Origin: Site-B1 sp963722665
Lineage (GTDB): Bacteria; Bacteroidota; Bacteroidia; Flavobacteriales; Flavobacteriaceae
Direction: 5' to 3'
DNA: 64,000 bases
Assembly (NCBI GenBank): GCA_963722665.1
Contig: CAVRNW010000020.1
Span: 62,001 to 126,000 of the forward strand
The position numbers and the translations under genes are program-made. Position 1 is the first letter of the stretch, and each line of letters starts with the position of its first letter. Below, in pieces: positions 51,750-60,365 of this stretch. The notes below the pieces were generated by a model. That model was not told the origin of the DNA. It did no database searches and saw nothing but the letters and a program-made list of their open reading frames with translations.

Positions 51750-54013
51750 ATGCAAAAAACCTATAAAATTCTTATTTCAGGACAGGTCCAAGGTGTAGGT
51801 TTTAGGCCATATGTCTATAGTTTAGCACAAGAGTTTTTGTTAACAGGAACGGTTTCTAACAACGAAGAAGGAGTTATTATTTTCGTTTCAGGTTTAGAAG
51901 AATCCATTTTAAAATTCTATAATAAATTAATACTGTTCCCTCCTCCGGTGTCCCGAATTAAGGAAAGTAAAATTTCTCAAGTAGAAGATATGGCTTTTGA
52001 TGGATTTAAAATTATTCCATCTGAGAAAGGAGGTCAGCTTAATTTATCTTTAACACCTGATTTTGCAATTTGTGAGGATTGCCAAAAGGATATTGAAAAT
52101 CCAGAAAACCGACGACATAAATACCCCTTCACAACCTGTGTGAACTGTGGTCCACGTTGGGCTATTACGGAAACTTTTCCATTTGAAAGAGTTAATACAA
52201 GTATAGATGAATTCCCCATGTGTAAGGATTGCATTCAAGAATATACAAATCCTTCAGACAGACGATTTCATTCCCAGACAAATACCTGTAAAACCTGTGG
52301 AATTGAATTGTTTTTAACGGATAATTTTGGCAAAAGAATAAAATCAGCAAGTGATACTTTATTCAAGAAGGTTGCTGATTTATTATCAGATGGTCATATA
52401 ATCGCCATTAAAAATACAAGTGGTTATTTATTATGTTGTAATGCCGAAAATGAACATGTAGTTAAGCAGTTAAGAGATAAAAAGAACAGGCCAAATAAAC
52501 CTTTTGCTGTATTATATCCATCTTTAGATCATTTAAAAAATGAATTGGAACTTGATGAGGTCCATGTTAAGTCATTAAAATCTACAGAGAGACCGATTAA
52601 TATTATTTCTTTAGCAAATTACAGCGGAAATATAGCACTAAACGAAGTTGCTCCGGGATTGAGTCAGTTAGGTGTAATGCTTCCATACTCTGGAATTTTA
52701 CAATTGTTGGCAAGCGAATTAAGCTTTCCAATAGTGGCAACAAGCGGAAATATACATGGGTCGCCAATTATAAGTAAAAATGTTGATGCATATGATAAAT
52801 TGAATAAGGTAGCCGATTATTTTTTACAACATAATTTAAAGATTACGCATCCTCAAGATGATTCTGTTGTTAAGTTTAGCTTTAAATTTGGTCATGAGGT
52901 TTTATTCCGACGCTCTCGCGGATATGCACCAAACTATTTTAATAGTTCATTGAATTCTGAAAAAAAGATAATGGCCCTGGGAGCGCATTTAAAGAGCAGT
53001 ATTGCCTATTATCCAAATGAGTATTTATATATAAGTCAATATCTGGGAAACCTTGATAACTATGATGTTTATAATCGTTTTACAAAAACAGTCCATAATT
53101 TCATAGACCTTTTTGAATATGATCCAAATGTGTTGCTAGCTGATAACCATCCAACTTATCAAAGTAGTTTATATGGTACTGAATTATCTAAACAGTTTAA
53201 AACAGAATTATATAAAATCCAACATCATAAAGCACATTTCGCTACAGTTTTAGGTGAACATGATTTGTTTGATACTAGTGAATCAGTTTTGGGTGTGATT
53301 TGGGATGGAACGGGTTATGGAGAGGATAGGCAAATTTGGGGAGGCGAATTTTTTCAATATCAATCCAAAAAAATAAACAGAATAGCTCATTTTGAATATT
53401 TCAATTGGATAGCAGGCGATAAAATGTCCAAAGAACCAAAATTATCTTTATTGTCCTTGGCAAATGATAAAATGAAAGCTGTTTTAGAGGATAAATTTTC
53501 TGATCAGAAGAAATAGCGATTTATCAATCATTAAAAAAGAAAAATAAATTAAAAACATCTTCTGTTGGAAGATTGTTTGATGCAGTCGCTTCTTTACTAA
53601 ATATTTGTGATATCAATACTTATGAAGGTGAAGCAGCAATTTTGTTGGAAAATTATTTATTAGATTATAATTTAGACGATTGTAAGTTGTATTGTTCAGT
53701 AATAGAAGACAATTCTATACCTACTGAAGAATTGCTTTATAACTTGTATTCAGATTTTAAGAAAGGCAACTCAAAAGAGAATGTAATTGCTAATTTCTTA
53801 TTCACATTATCTTCGATTATATTTCAAATTGCAAAAAATCAAAAGATCAAAAAAATTGCATTTAGCGGTGGTGTATTTCAAAATACTACACTCATAGATA
53901 TGATCAAAGAAATGGGAGAAAACGAATATAAATTATATTTTAACCGTAATTTAGCTCCTAATGACGAAAACATCTCGTATGGACAGATCATGTATTATTT
54001 ACATTGTAAATAG
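51750..54013 (+). pseudogene. hypF: Carbamoyltransferase HypF, interrupted by one frameshift
   Basis: Makes the thiocarbamate precursor of the cyanide ligands. Frame one (51750-53516): acylphosphatase domain (SGQVQGVGFRPYVYSL, 1-90), zinc fingers (CEDCQKD; CVNCGPR; CKDC; CKTCG), YrdC-like domain (AIKNTSGYLLCCNAEN) and the start of the Kae1-like domain (LLADNHPTYQSS; HHKAHFATVLGEH). It stops within AGG AAA TAG near 53508-53516. Frame two continues EIAIYQSLKKKNKL to FDAVASLLNICDINTYEGEAA and KKIAFSGGVFQNTTLI. One missing base near 53508-53513 (e.g. an A) explains it. All domains are conserved, so error is likelier than decay. Confidence 0.88.
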
Positions 54014-55108
54014 ATGAAGTATTTAACCGAATATAGAAATTTAGAAGCGACTAAAAAGTATCTGGAGCTTATTAAAAGAACCATTACAAAGCCATGGAAT
54101 ATCATGGAAATTTGTGGTGGGCAAACACATGGTTTGGTTAAAAATGGAATTCTTGAGCTATTGCCAGATAAAGTCCAGATGATCCATGGTCCGGGTTGTC
54201 CTGTTTGTGTAACCCCTTTGAATTTAATAGATAAAGCTATCGAGCTATTGGAAAATGGCATTATCGTTTGTTCATTCGGTGATATGATTCGTGTTCCGGG
54301 TAGTAAGAAAAGTTTATTAGAAGCAAAATCTGAAGGTGGCGATCTTCGGATTTTATATTCACCGTTGGAAGCCGTTCGAATAGCAAGAGAAAACCCTGAT
54401 AAAGAGGTGGTTTTCTTTGCGGTTGGATTTGAAACGACGGCTCCGGCCAATGCATTATCAGTTTTACATGCTCAAAAAGAAGGATTGAAAAATTATTCTA
54501 TTTTGGTGTCGCATGTATTAGTGCCTCCTGCTATGGAAGCCATTTTGGATGATAAATTTTGTAATATCAATGCCTTTCTTGGAGCCGGACATGTTTGTGC
54601 CATCATGGGTTACAAAGAGTATTATCCTTTAGCCGCGAAATATAAAATCCCGATAGTTATTACAGGATTTGAACCTTTGGATTTAGTTCAGGGTATTTAT
54701 ATGGCAGTAAAACAGCTGGAAGAGGGAATTCACATAGTAGAAAATCAATATTCCCGAGCAGTTAGAGAGGAAGGAAATACAGCCGCAATCAATGTAATAA
54801 AACAAGTTTTTGAAATAGGTAACAGAGAATGGCGAGGCATTGGTGAAATACCAAATAGCGGTTATATTTTAACTAAGGAATTTAAAGACTTTGACGCCGA
54901 AACAAAATTTGGAATTAGCAATATCATAGTACCAGAAAATCCAGATTGTATTGCAGGCGAGATCTTAAGAGGTATTAAAAAACCACATCAATGCAGTCAG
55001 TTTGGTAAAACATGCAATCCTTCAAATCCTTTGGGAGCGCCAATGGTGTCATCAGAAGGAGCATGTGCAGCTTATTATCATTTTTCAAGTAATTTAATTT
55101 CAGAATAA
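54014..55108 (+). CDS. hypD: Hydrogenase maturation protein HypD
   Basis: 364 residues. MEICGGQTHGL (Cys near 35), IHGPGCPVCVTP, AVGFETTAPANA and ITGFEPLDLVQGIYM are HypD motifs, with the [4Fe-4S] cysteines near the C-terminus (CSQFGKTCNPSNPLGAPMVS). It assembles Fe(CN)2CO with HypC. It starts immediately after the hypF stop. Confidence 0.97.
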   Translation: MKYLTEYRNLEATKKYLELIKRTITKPWNIMEICGGQTHGLVKNGILELLPDKVQMIHGPGCPVCVTPLNLIDKAIELLENGIIVCSFGDMIRVPGSKKSLLEAKSEGGDLRILYSPLEAVRIARENPDKEVVFFAVGFETTAPANALSVLHAQKEGLKNYSILVSHVLVPPAMEAILDDKFCNINAFLGAGHVCAIMGYKEYYPLAAKYKIPIVITGFEPLDLVQGIYMAVKQLEEGIHIVENQYSRAVREEGNTAAINVIKQVFEIGNREWRGIGEIPNSGYILTKEFKDFDAETKFGISNIIVPENPDCIAGEILRGIKKPHQCSQFGKTCNPSNPLGAPMVSSEGACAAYYHFSSNLISE

Positions 55109-55111
55109 TAC

Positions 55112-56137
55112 ATGAACAAAGTAGATTTAGGATTTGATACCATAAATTTAGGTCACGGAAGTGGAGGTTTAATGTCACGGGATCTATTGGATAAGATCAT
55201 TTTTAAAACATTCAGCAATCCTTATTTGGACCAGAAACACGATGGATCTATTGTGAAGTTCAATGGCGAAATAGCGATTTCTACGGATAGTTTTGTTGTG
55301 TCTCCAATCTTTTTTAAAGGTGGAAATATTGGGGAATTGGCTGTTAATGGAACTGTTAATGATGTGGCTATGTGTGGTGCTATTCCGAAGTATTTATCAT
55401 TAGCATTTATAGTGGAAGAAGGTTTGAAAATTGAAGAATTTATAACCATTGTTGAGTCTATTAAAAAAGCTGCTGATATTAGCGGAGTTCAAATTATTAC
55501 CGGAGACACAAAAGTGGTTGAAAGGGGTAAGGGAGACAAAATATTTATCAATACTACAGGTTTTGGAGAAGTAAACCCAAAGTCAAATATTTCAACAGAT
55601 AATATAAAAGTTGGTGATAATATTATTGTAAGCGGGTTAGTGGCACAACACGGAATGGCGATCATGTCACAACGTGAAGGGCTGGAGTTTGAGTCAACCA
55701 TTGTAAGTGATACAACAAATTTGAATTTTTTAGTGAATGATTTGATTGACGAATTTGGAGATAAAATTCATTTGTTCAGGGATCCAACCAGAGGAGGAGT
55801 GGCCAGTGTATTATCCGAAATATCACAGGATATTAATAAGGGGGTCGTTATTCATGAAGATAAAATTCCATTGGAAAAACAGGTGGCTGCAGCTTGCGAA
55901 ATTCTTGGATTAGATCCTTTGTATGTTGCCAATGAAGGACTGTTCATTACTATTGTAGATTCAGGCATTGCCGAAAAGGTTTTGGAACTAATGAAGGATG
56001 ATGAAAAAGGAAAAAATTCTGCAATTATTGGTGAGATTACAGCAGAGCATCCAACCAAAGTAGTTATGCACAATTCAATTGGTGGAAAGCGAATCGTGAG
56101 CCCATTAATCGGTGAACAATTACCGAGAATTTGTTAA
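55112..56137 (+). CDS. hypE: Hydrogenase maturation protein HypE
   Basis: 341 residues of the PurM-like fold. LGHGSGGLMSRDLLDK (N-terminal Gly-rich), TDSFVVSPIFFKGGNIGELAVNG and DPTRGGVASVLSEIS are conserved. It ends with PRIC: the C-terminal Cys341 is the carbamoylation site that becomes thiocyanate. It is the last gene of the plus arm and overlaps the end of the convergent nickel-permease gene by 4 bases. Confidence 0.97.
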   Translation: MNKVDLGFDTINLGHGSGGLMSRDLLDKIIFKTFSNPYLDQKHDGSIVKFNGEIAISTDSFVVSPIFFKGGNIGELAVNGTVNDVAMCGAIPKYLSLAFIVEEGLKIEEFITIVESIKKAADISGVQIITGDTKVVERGKGDKIFINTTGFGEVNPKSNISTDNIKVGDNIIVSGLVAQHGMAIMSQREGLEFESTIVSDTTNLNFLVNDLIDEFGDKIHLFRDPTRGGVASVLSEISQDINKGVVIHEDKIPLEKQVAAACEILGLDPLYVANEGLFITIVDSGIAEKVLELMKDDEKGKNSAIIGEITAEHPTKVVMHNSIGGKRIVSPLIGEQLPRIC

Positions 56138-56838
56138 TTGCTAAACATCCAATAAAAACCTATTATTATTGCAAAAAGTCCACCTGCAAATCTAATTCCT
56201 TTAAATAAGGCATCATTATGTTCAGTCTTACTGTAAGAAGAAATCCTGCCAATAATTAAAGCAAAGACTGTCATCGCTACTATTATTCCCAGAGCAAAAC
56301 CAATTAAATAATTAATGGAATCCATTTTATTACTGAAACTGGCTATAGGAATGAATAGTATAAAATGGGATATACCGGCTAAACCATGAAGAACACCTAC
56401 AGATAATGAAGCAAGATGACCTTGCTTTAAATCTGCTTTATGAATGTGGTGGTGACCATGCGCATGTTGATGCTTATGTTCGTGTTTGTGAATAATTGGG
56501 GAATTTTCTGCATGAATGTGTAAATGCTTATGCCTTCTATCTTCCTTGAATATTTTATAAAACGACCATAAGCCAATAAAAACTAAAACAATACCCACCA
56601 GCTGCTCGCTATATTCTGATATCTTGACAACTGGAATTAATTCTCTGAATAAAAGAAAAAGGATTCCAATCAACATCATTCCCAATAAATGCCCAATTCC
56701 CCAAAACAGACCAATTTTCCAGGCCTTTTTTTTGGATTCGACAGCAAATGGAATTACAGCGGCTAAATGATCAGGGCCGCTAATAACATGTAAAATTGAA
56801 GCTATTAGAGCCGCGAAGAAGGGAAAAGTATCAATCAT
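56134..56838 (-). CDS. Predicted nickel/cobalt membrane transporter (UreH/RcnA-like)
   Basis: 234 residues with about six membrane segments. HVISGPDHLAAVIPFAV in the first helix matches the H-x4-D-H metal-site motif of the UreH/HupE/NiCoT-like group. A His-rich cytosolic loop (about 103-135, HKHEHKHQHAHGHHHIH core) probably chelates nickel. Gene position right after the hyp genes suggests nickel supply for both hydrogenases; uptake rather than efflux is inferred from context only. Confidence 0.78.
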   Translation of the reverse strand: MIDTFPFFAALIASILHVISGPDHLAAVIPFAVESKKKAWKIGLFWGIGHLLGMMLIGILFLLFRELIPVVKISEYSEQLVGIVLVFIGLWSFYKIFKEDRRHKHLHIHAENSPIIHKHEHKHQHAHGHHHIHKADLKQGHLASLSVGVLHGLAGISHFILFIPIASFSNKMDSINYLIGFALGIIVAMTVFALIIGRISSYSKTEHNDALFKGIRFAGGLFAIIIGFYWMFSN

Positions 56839-56876
56839 AAAAGATTAATATCGATTTAAAAAATACTAGACATTGA

Positions 56877-57332
56877 TTATTCGATCCTCAAATAGTTTTC
56901 TGAAAAGATCCTTTTTCCATCTTCATCCAGATCTATTTGAATAAATCTATTCTTTTCTATTTGAAGTTCGAAAGGGAACTCGATATTATCTTCTATTGCT
57001 TGATTCATCATTTTTGATCCATAATCTAAGGTTTCAACCAAACTAGTATCTGTTATTCTGTAGGTTCCAAAGCCGAAATACTCTAGCGAATCGGAAGGAA
57101 CTTTTCTTGCCCACATGACGTGAGTAGGAGTGTACATTTTAATCTGTTTATAACCGGGACTTAGTCCAAAGGAATCGGAAATTTTGTTGTCTTGGTAATT
57201 ATAGTAACTTGTGAGTTCCCAAGTGCCTTCGAGTGTGAGTTTTTCTTCAGCTGGTATTTCAGAATTTTGTTTGGTGTTATTACAAGACGTGATTGCGAAA
57301 ATCACAAAACATGCTATTAATAAATTTTTCAT
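56877..57332 (-). CDS. Small lipoprotein, lipocalin-like
   Basis: 151 residues with a lipoprotein signal ending AITSC (lipidated Cys17). The body begins LEGTWELTSYYNYQDNKI, with a G-x-W motif as in lipocalin-like DUF4488-type proteins, then alternating beta strands. Function unknown. Nearest relative in the window by form is the lipoprotein at 16789-17205. Confidence 0.68.
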   Translation of the reverse strand: MKNLLIACFVIFAITSCNNTKQNSEIPAEEKLTLEGTWELTSYYNYQDNKISDSFGLSPGYKQIKMYTPTHVMWARKVPSDSLEYFGFGTYRITDTSLVETLDYGSKMMNQAIEDNIEFPFELQIEKNRFIQIDLDEDGKRIFSENYLRIE

Positions 57333-57469
57333 AGTTGCAGTATTTGATTGGTTTATGGATTCTTATAAAGTTACAAAAAAAAAACAATTATTAATTTTAG
57401 TATTAATATTTATTATTTTTTGATAATAACTTTTGATAAAATTAGACTATTTTTTTTTATTAAAAGCAA

Positions 57470-57477
57470 TACATTTG
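57470..57477 (+). promoter_or_regulatory. -7 promoter element for trxB
   Basis: TACATTTG, an exact TAnnTTTG match, 22 bases before the trxB ATG, preceded by a T-rich stretch but no -33 TTTG at the right spacing. Confidence 0.55.
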
Positions 57478-57498
57478 TTTAGTAAAATTTAAAGAAAT

Positions 57499-58476
57499 AT
57501 GTCTGATACAATAGAAAGAGTAAAGTGTTTAATAATAGGTTCCGGTCCGGCCGGATATACAGCTGCCATTTATGCAGCACGGGCTAATATGAAACCGGTT
57601 TTGTACCAAGGCAACCAGCCTGGTGGTCAATTGACAACTACTACTGAAGTCGAAAATTATCCTGGTTATCCTGATGGTATATCAGGACCCGAAATGATGA
57701 TTCAATTGCGGGCTCAGGCAGAGCGATTTGACACCGATGTAAGGGATGGTTGGGTTACTAAGGTTGATTTTTCAGGTCCAATACATAAAGTATGGGTCAA
57801 TGATAAAAAAGAGATCCATTGTAATACGGTTATAATTTCAACAGGTGCTTCGGCAAAATATTTGGGATTGGAATCTGAACAAAAATATTTAAAATTGGGA
57901 GGAGGAGTCTCTGCTTGTGCTGTTTGTGACGGATTTTTCTACAAAGGTCAGGAAGTTGTACTAGTAGGCGCTGGTGATTCAGCATGTGAGGAAGCTCACT
58001 TTCTGTCACAACTATGTAAAAAAGTTACAATGCTTGTACGTAGAGATGTTTTTAGAGCATCCAAGATCATGGTTGACAGAGTTAAGAATACCAAGAATAT
58101 AGAAATTTTATTCAATACAAATGCAGTTGAGGTGCTAGGTGACGGGCAGGTTGTGACTGGTGTTCACGTTAAGAATAATGTGAGTGGTAAGGAAAAGGAA
58201 ATTCCTGCAACCGGTTTTTTTGTGGCTATTGGTCACACACCAAATACCGCAATCTTTAAGGATTATTTAAACCTTGACAAAACAGGTTATATAATTAATG
58301 TTCCAGGAACCTCAAAAACTAATGTTGAAGGTGTATTTGTTTCCGGAGATGCTGCTGATCATGTTTACAGACAAGCAGTAACAGCGGCAGGAACCGGTTG
58401 TATGGCAGCTTTGGATGCCGAAAGATATTTAGCTGCAAAAGATGCGACCTTTGAAGTGTCAACACCTCAATATTGA
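57499..58476 (+). CDS. trxB: Thioredoxin-disulfide reductase
   Basis: 325 residues. FAD motif IIGSGPAGYTAAIYAAR (12-28), GGQLTTTTEVENYPGYP, redox pair Cys140 and Cys143 in SACAVCDGFF, NADPH motif VLVGAGDSACEEA and the C-terminal FAD site FVSGDAADHVYRQAVTAAGTGC. It reduces thioredoxin with NADPH. It has its own promoter and a strong terminator. Confidence 0.97.
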   Translation: MSDTIERVKCLIIGSGPAGYTAAIYAARANMKPVLYQGNQPGGQLTTTTEVENYPGYPDGISGPEMMIQLRAQAERFDTDVRDGWVTKVDFSGPIHKVWVNDKKEIHCNTVIISTGASAKYLGLESEQKYLKLGGGVSACAVCDGFFYKGQEVVLVGAGDSACEEAHFLSQLCKKVTMLVRRDVFRASKIMVDRVKNTKNIEILFNTNAVEVLGDGQVVTGVHVKNNVSGKEKEIPATGFFVAIGHTPNTAIFKDYLNLDKTGYIINVPGTSKTNVEGVFVSGDAADHVYRQAVTAAGTGCMAALDAERYLAAKDATFEVSTPQY

Positions 58477-58493
58477 AATTTAGTTTTAAATTA

Positions 58494-58531
58494 AAAAGAA
58501 AAGCCGAAGTTTAAGCTTCGGCTTTTCTTTT
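58494..58531. terminator. Bidirectional terminator between trxB and a GIN-domain gene
   Basis: Arms AAGCCGAAG (58501-58509) and CTTCGGCTT (58516-58524), extended by A/G- and T/C-rich flanks, between convergent genes. Confidence 0.88.
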
Positions 58532-59378
58532 ATAGTTCTTTTTTATAAAGTTTTGCCGTATCAGAAAATCTGTTAACAGTAATTCTTGGATCACTGTAAA
58601 TAGATACTTCACTTGACCCGGATGATTCAATAATTATTTCATCTAACACTTGTATCGCAAAATCACTTGAATCTTCAGCGATAATCTCACAATTGTTTAC
58701 AGCTAAATTTTTTCCTACAAAATTGCTGGAATTAATCGTGTTAGCCTTCAATAGCTTTACATCGCCTTCAATTTTAGCAAAGGCTCTTTGATACATATCC
58801 AATTTAAGACTATCGCAAGTTATTAGTGCTTCTGTACTGCTGCTTTCATTTAGTTCCAGAACTACTAATTTACTTTCAATATTAAACCTTGATCTGGCAT
58901 TTAATTTAAGAGTAGATGTGTTGTTGTTTATAAGTTTAAAAGAATCTGACCTTACATTTAAATTGGCTTTAGCATCATCATTTAATTTCAAAACAAAATT
59001 ATCATTATCAATAGAATTTATAGAGTTTAATTCGGCATCGTCATTTAATTCAATTTCATGCATAGTTTCAGTATATCTAACTGTTATATCCAGTGCTTTT
59101 TTAGATGTAATACGTTTTGTGGTTTTTAATCTTAAAATGCTATCGGAAACATTGAATCTAATGACATCATGTAAATTTTCATCTGTTTTAATTTCAATGG
59201 ATGCCACATCATCTTTTATTATTGAAACTTTTAATTTTTCACCAAGGACTAACTTGTTAAACGAATTAAGTTCAGTTTGAATAATGATAACATTCTTATT
59301 GCCTTTAATTTTGGATTGTGCAAACGTAATTGAAGTAAAAAGGGTTAATAGTAAAATGGATAGTAATCTTGCGTTCAT
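58530..59378 (-). CDS. GIN domain protein (DUF2807), exported
   Basis: 282 residues with a signal peptide (MNARLLSILLLTLFTSITFAQ). The GIN/DUF2807 pattern FNKLVLGEKLKVSIIKDDVAS, IKTDENLHDVIRF and LRLKTTKRITSKKALDITVRY is present; the rest is a right-handed beta-helix-like series of short strands with Asp and Asn turns. Function unknown; likely an envelope protein. It follows a terminator and its own -7 element after the upstream GIN gene. Confidence 0.82.
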   Translation of the reverse strand: MNARLLSILLLTLFTSITFAQSKIKGNKNVIIIQTELNSFNKLVLGEKLKVSIIKDDVASIEIKTDENLHDVIRFNVSDSILRLKTTKRITSKKALDITVRYTETMHEIELNDDAELNSINSIDNDNFVLKLNDDAKANLNVRSDSFKLINNNTSTLKLNARSRFNIESKLVVLELNESSSTEALITCDSLKLDMYQRAFAKIEGDVKLLKANTINSSNFVGKNLAVNNCEIIAEDSSDFAIQVLDEIIIESSGSSEVSIYSDPRITVNRFSDTAKLYKKEL

Positions 59379-59402
59379 CTAATATATGGTTTGATATTCA
59401 CA

Positions 59403-59410
59403 CAAATATA
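59403..59410 (-). promoter_or_regulatory. -7 promoter element for the GIN gene at 58530
   Basis: The minus strand reads TATATTTG, an exact TAnnTTTG match, 25 bases before the ATG. It lies directly after a terminator, suggesting the two GIN genes are separately transcribed. Confidence 0.5.
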
Positions 59411-59413
59411 ATC

Positions 59414-59454
59414 AAAAACCGTCCCAAACCTTAAAAAAGCTTGAAACGGTTTTT
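59414..59454 (-). terminator. Terminator of the upstream GIN gene
   Basis: Inverted repeat AAAAACCGT (59414-59422) and ACGGTTTTT (59446-59454), with a 23-base loop that can pair further. On the minus strand it ends in a five-T run. Confidence 0.65.
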
Positions 59455-59473
59455 AATTGACTGGATAATTTAT

Positions 59474-60202
59474 TTATTTTTTACTAACACTACCGGAAAC
59501 GCCTCCTTTTTTGGTTATCTTATCAGGATTCCCATAATACTTGATATCACCTCCACTTGAGGCTTTTGCAAATAGTTCTTCTGAAGTATTTAATATTATA
59601 TCGGCACCACTTGTAGCATTTGCTTTTCCAGATTTTGCATTCAAATTACCGGCTTTAATATCACTGCCACTTGTTGCTTCTGCAAAGATCTTATTTGCAT
59701 TGCCAGATAACCTGAGATCACTCCCACTTGTAGATTTACATTCAACAACATCAACATCTATTTCAAGCTCCATATCACTCCCACTGGTTGTGCTTATTTT
59801 TAAATTTTCAGTTTTGATCAAATTTGTTGAATACACGTCACTGCCACTGGTTGAACTGATCTCCTGAATATCTTTAAAAACCACAAATACTTTTTGGGAC
59901 TTTGATGAGGAAATGTTTTCATCGGCATAAATTTTCAAAGTATAGCCGTCGACCTCGGTTATAATTATGTCGTGCAAATTCTCATCAGCTTCAACCTGAA
60001 TTGAATTATCATCACTTTGTGTTAAATACACATCCAGACCTCTGCTAACCTCAATTTTATTAAAGCTTTCAGAAATTGATCGATCTTTCTTTATTACATT
60101 TCCATTGCCCTTTACACCAAAGGGAAAGCCACCATTAAATTGGCAAGACATTAAAAGGATACTGAGTAATACAACTATAAAATAATTCGATTTTAGTCTC
60201 AT
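59474..60202 (-). CDS. Head GIN domain lipoprotein (DUF2807)
   Basis: 242 residues. A lipoprotein signal ends LLMSC (Cys about 20). Then VKGNGNVIKKDRSISESFNKIEV (GIN start) and QSDDNSIQVEADENLHDIII. The second half repeats a TSGSD unit about every 19-22 residues: STSGSDVYS, TTSGSDMEL, STSGSDLRL, ATSGSDIKA, ATSGADIIL and ASSGGDIKY, six turns of a beta-helix-like solenoid. Envelope function unknown; typically in operons with PspC and PadR genes. Confidence 0.86.
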   Translation of the reverse strand: MRLKSNYFIVVLLSILLMSCQFNGGFPFGVKGNGNVIKKDRSISESFNKIEVSRGLDVYLTQSDDNSIQVEADENLHDIIITEVDGYTLKIYADENISSSKSQKVFVVFKDIQEISSTSGSDVYSTNLIKTENLKISTTSGSDMELEIDVDVVECKSTSGSDLRLSGNANKIFAEATSGSDIKAGNLNAKSGKANATSGADIILNTSEELFAKASSGGDIKYYGNPDKITKKGGVSGSVSKK

Positions 60203-60365
60203 AATTTAATTGATTTAAAATAATATATCTATTAAAATAGCGGCTATTATTTTGACTAATGTGATCATGATTGTTCGTTTTTTGATTGATTGTGTAAATG
60301 TCTTTTAATTTTAAACCTATTTGAAACTAAAGTTCCTGAATTGTAATATATGGATGATGAATTGT

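Noticed and set aside
51750..54013. Programmed frameshifting in hypF (and pepD, scpA)
   Set aside because: No slippery heptamer with a following pseudoknot was recognised, and the three sites share only short homopolymers, which fits error better.
37663..57498. tRNA-Pro as the left att site of a genomic island carrying the hydrogenases
   Set aside because: No copy of the tRNA 3' end was seen near 57 kb, and there is no integrase, IS or change in base composition. The tRNA next to the locus may be chance.
59541..59867. Plus-strand open frame with repeated SLPLV
   Set aside because: It is the antisense of the TSGSD repeats of the GIN lipoprotein.
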